Source: Flavobacterium sp. MFBS3-15 (GTDB taxonomy: Bacteria > Bacteroidota > Bacteroidia > Flavobacteriales > Flavobacteriaceae). From it: a stretch of DNA of 64,000 nucleotides. Both the position numbers and the translations under genes were made by a program. The DNA lies in contig NZ_JAPCHV010000017.1 in assembly GCF_026107645.2 (NCBI RefSeq), forward strand, positions 53,651-117,650, given 5' to 3'. This document shows positions 63,883-64,000 of the stretch, piece after piece (positions within the stretch are counted from its first letter, which is position 1; every line of letters begins with the position of its first letter). The notes under the pieces are model-generated. The model did not search any database. It worked only from the letters and a program-made list of their open reading frames with translations, and was not told the origin of the DNA.

Positions 63883-64000
63883 GACTAGTCCTAAAATAGG
63901 TTGACTATTTTTTGATTATACAAATTTGATAAAAGTTCAGACATTTTCAAGTTGTCTGAACTTTTTCTTTTTAAAAGATATTAGTTTGACTTTATCCTGT
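63883..64000. mobile_element. Probable insertion-element end, partial
   Basis: The TG at 63883 and the near-repeated TTGACTA words (63882 and 63901) resemble an IS terminal sequence, and the adjacent reading frame is broken exactly there. A strong terminator-type hairpin follows at 63931-63965. No transposase is visible in the remaining bases, so the element continues beyond the window. Assignment is inference. Confidence 0.4.
63931..63966 (+). terminator. Perfect 13-base hairpin with T-run
   Basis: AAAAGTTCAGACA (63931-63943) and TGTCTGAACTTTT (63953-63965) are perfect complements with a 9-base loop, and T's follow. It is symmetrical and can act in both directions. It lies inside the suspected insertion element. 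Confidence 0.65.

Overview
The window looks like a member of the Bacteroidetes, most likely a Flavobacteriaceae genome. The evidence is Bacteroidetes-type conjugative transposon genes (traE to traN), promoters of the TTG-N(17-23)-TAnnTTTG type, bacillithiol synthesis (bshA), a TamB/TsaD/RsmE neighbourhood, and many small proteins of flavobacterial type. No species is assigned from sequence alone.

Positions 1 to about 31,380 are an integrated mobile element, probably a decayed or partial integrative conjugative element (ICE). From left to right it holds: (i) a minus-strand phosphorothioation-dependent restriction operon, an XRE regulator then dptF, dptG and dptH, with dptH running off the left edge; (ii) a plus-strand conjugation operon traE-F-G-I-J-K-L-M-N; (iii) a module with a consensus promoter, a long structured leader RNA, a small helix-hairpin-helix protein, a catalytically dead IS3-type transposase-like protein and an intact IS3-type transposase; (iv) a Gabija-like anti-phage pair, gajA-gajB; (v) a minus-strand PRTRC cassette (ssb, DUF932, a small ORF, PRTRC E, C, a long middle gene, B, ThiF) ending in a series of strong hairpins; (vi) a two-gene membrane protein plus alpha/beta hydrolase unit of unknown role; (vii) a DUF1016/YhcG-type nuclease and a tyrosine integrase beside a tRNA-Pro/tRNA-Ser pair, the probable chromosomal junction. 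No relaxase, coupling protein, traO or traQ is seen, so the conjugation machinery in the window is incomplete. Base composition is mosaic: tra and PRTRC genes are GC-richer, while dpt, the transposases and gajAB are AT-rich, which suggests separate acquisitions.

Positions 31,380 to 64,000 are ordinary chromosome. They hold a secreted hypothetical protein, a cytochrome c/PQQ sugar dehydrogenase, a THUMP-like methyltransferase with an AI-2E permease, a tsaD-rsmE-DUF4159-GNAT operon, tamB, pfkA-gap, an N-acetylglucosamine-kinase-like gene, ridA with two small membrane proteins and an LptD-like protein, two tandem cell-wall amidases followed by an MCE/MlaD protein, an Fe-S redox cluster, a NagZ/beta-lactamase fusion, bshA and a PrcB-like lipoprotein. 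The right edge shows a gene fragment that appears to be cut by the end of an insertion element.

The element reads as a defence and maintenance island (Dpt restriction, Gabija, YhcG nuclease, the hydrolase pair, PRTRC). The least explained parts are the structured RNA with its helix-hairpin-helix/dead-transposase module and the membrane protein/hydrolase pair.
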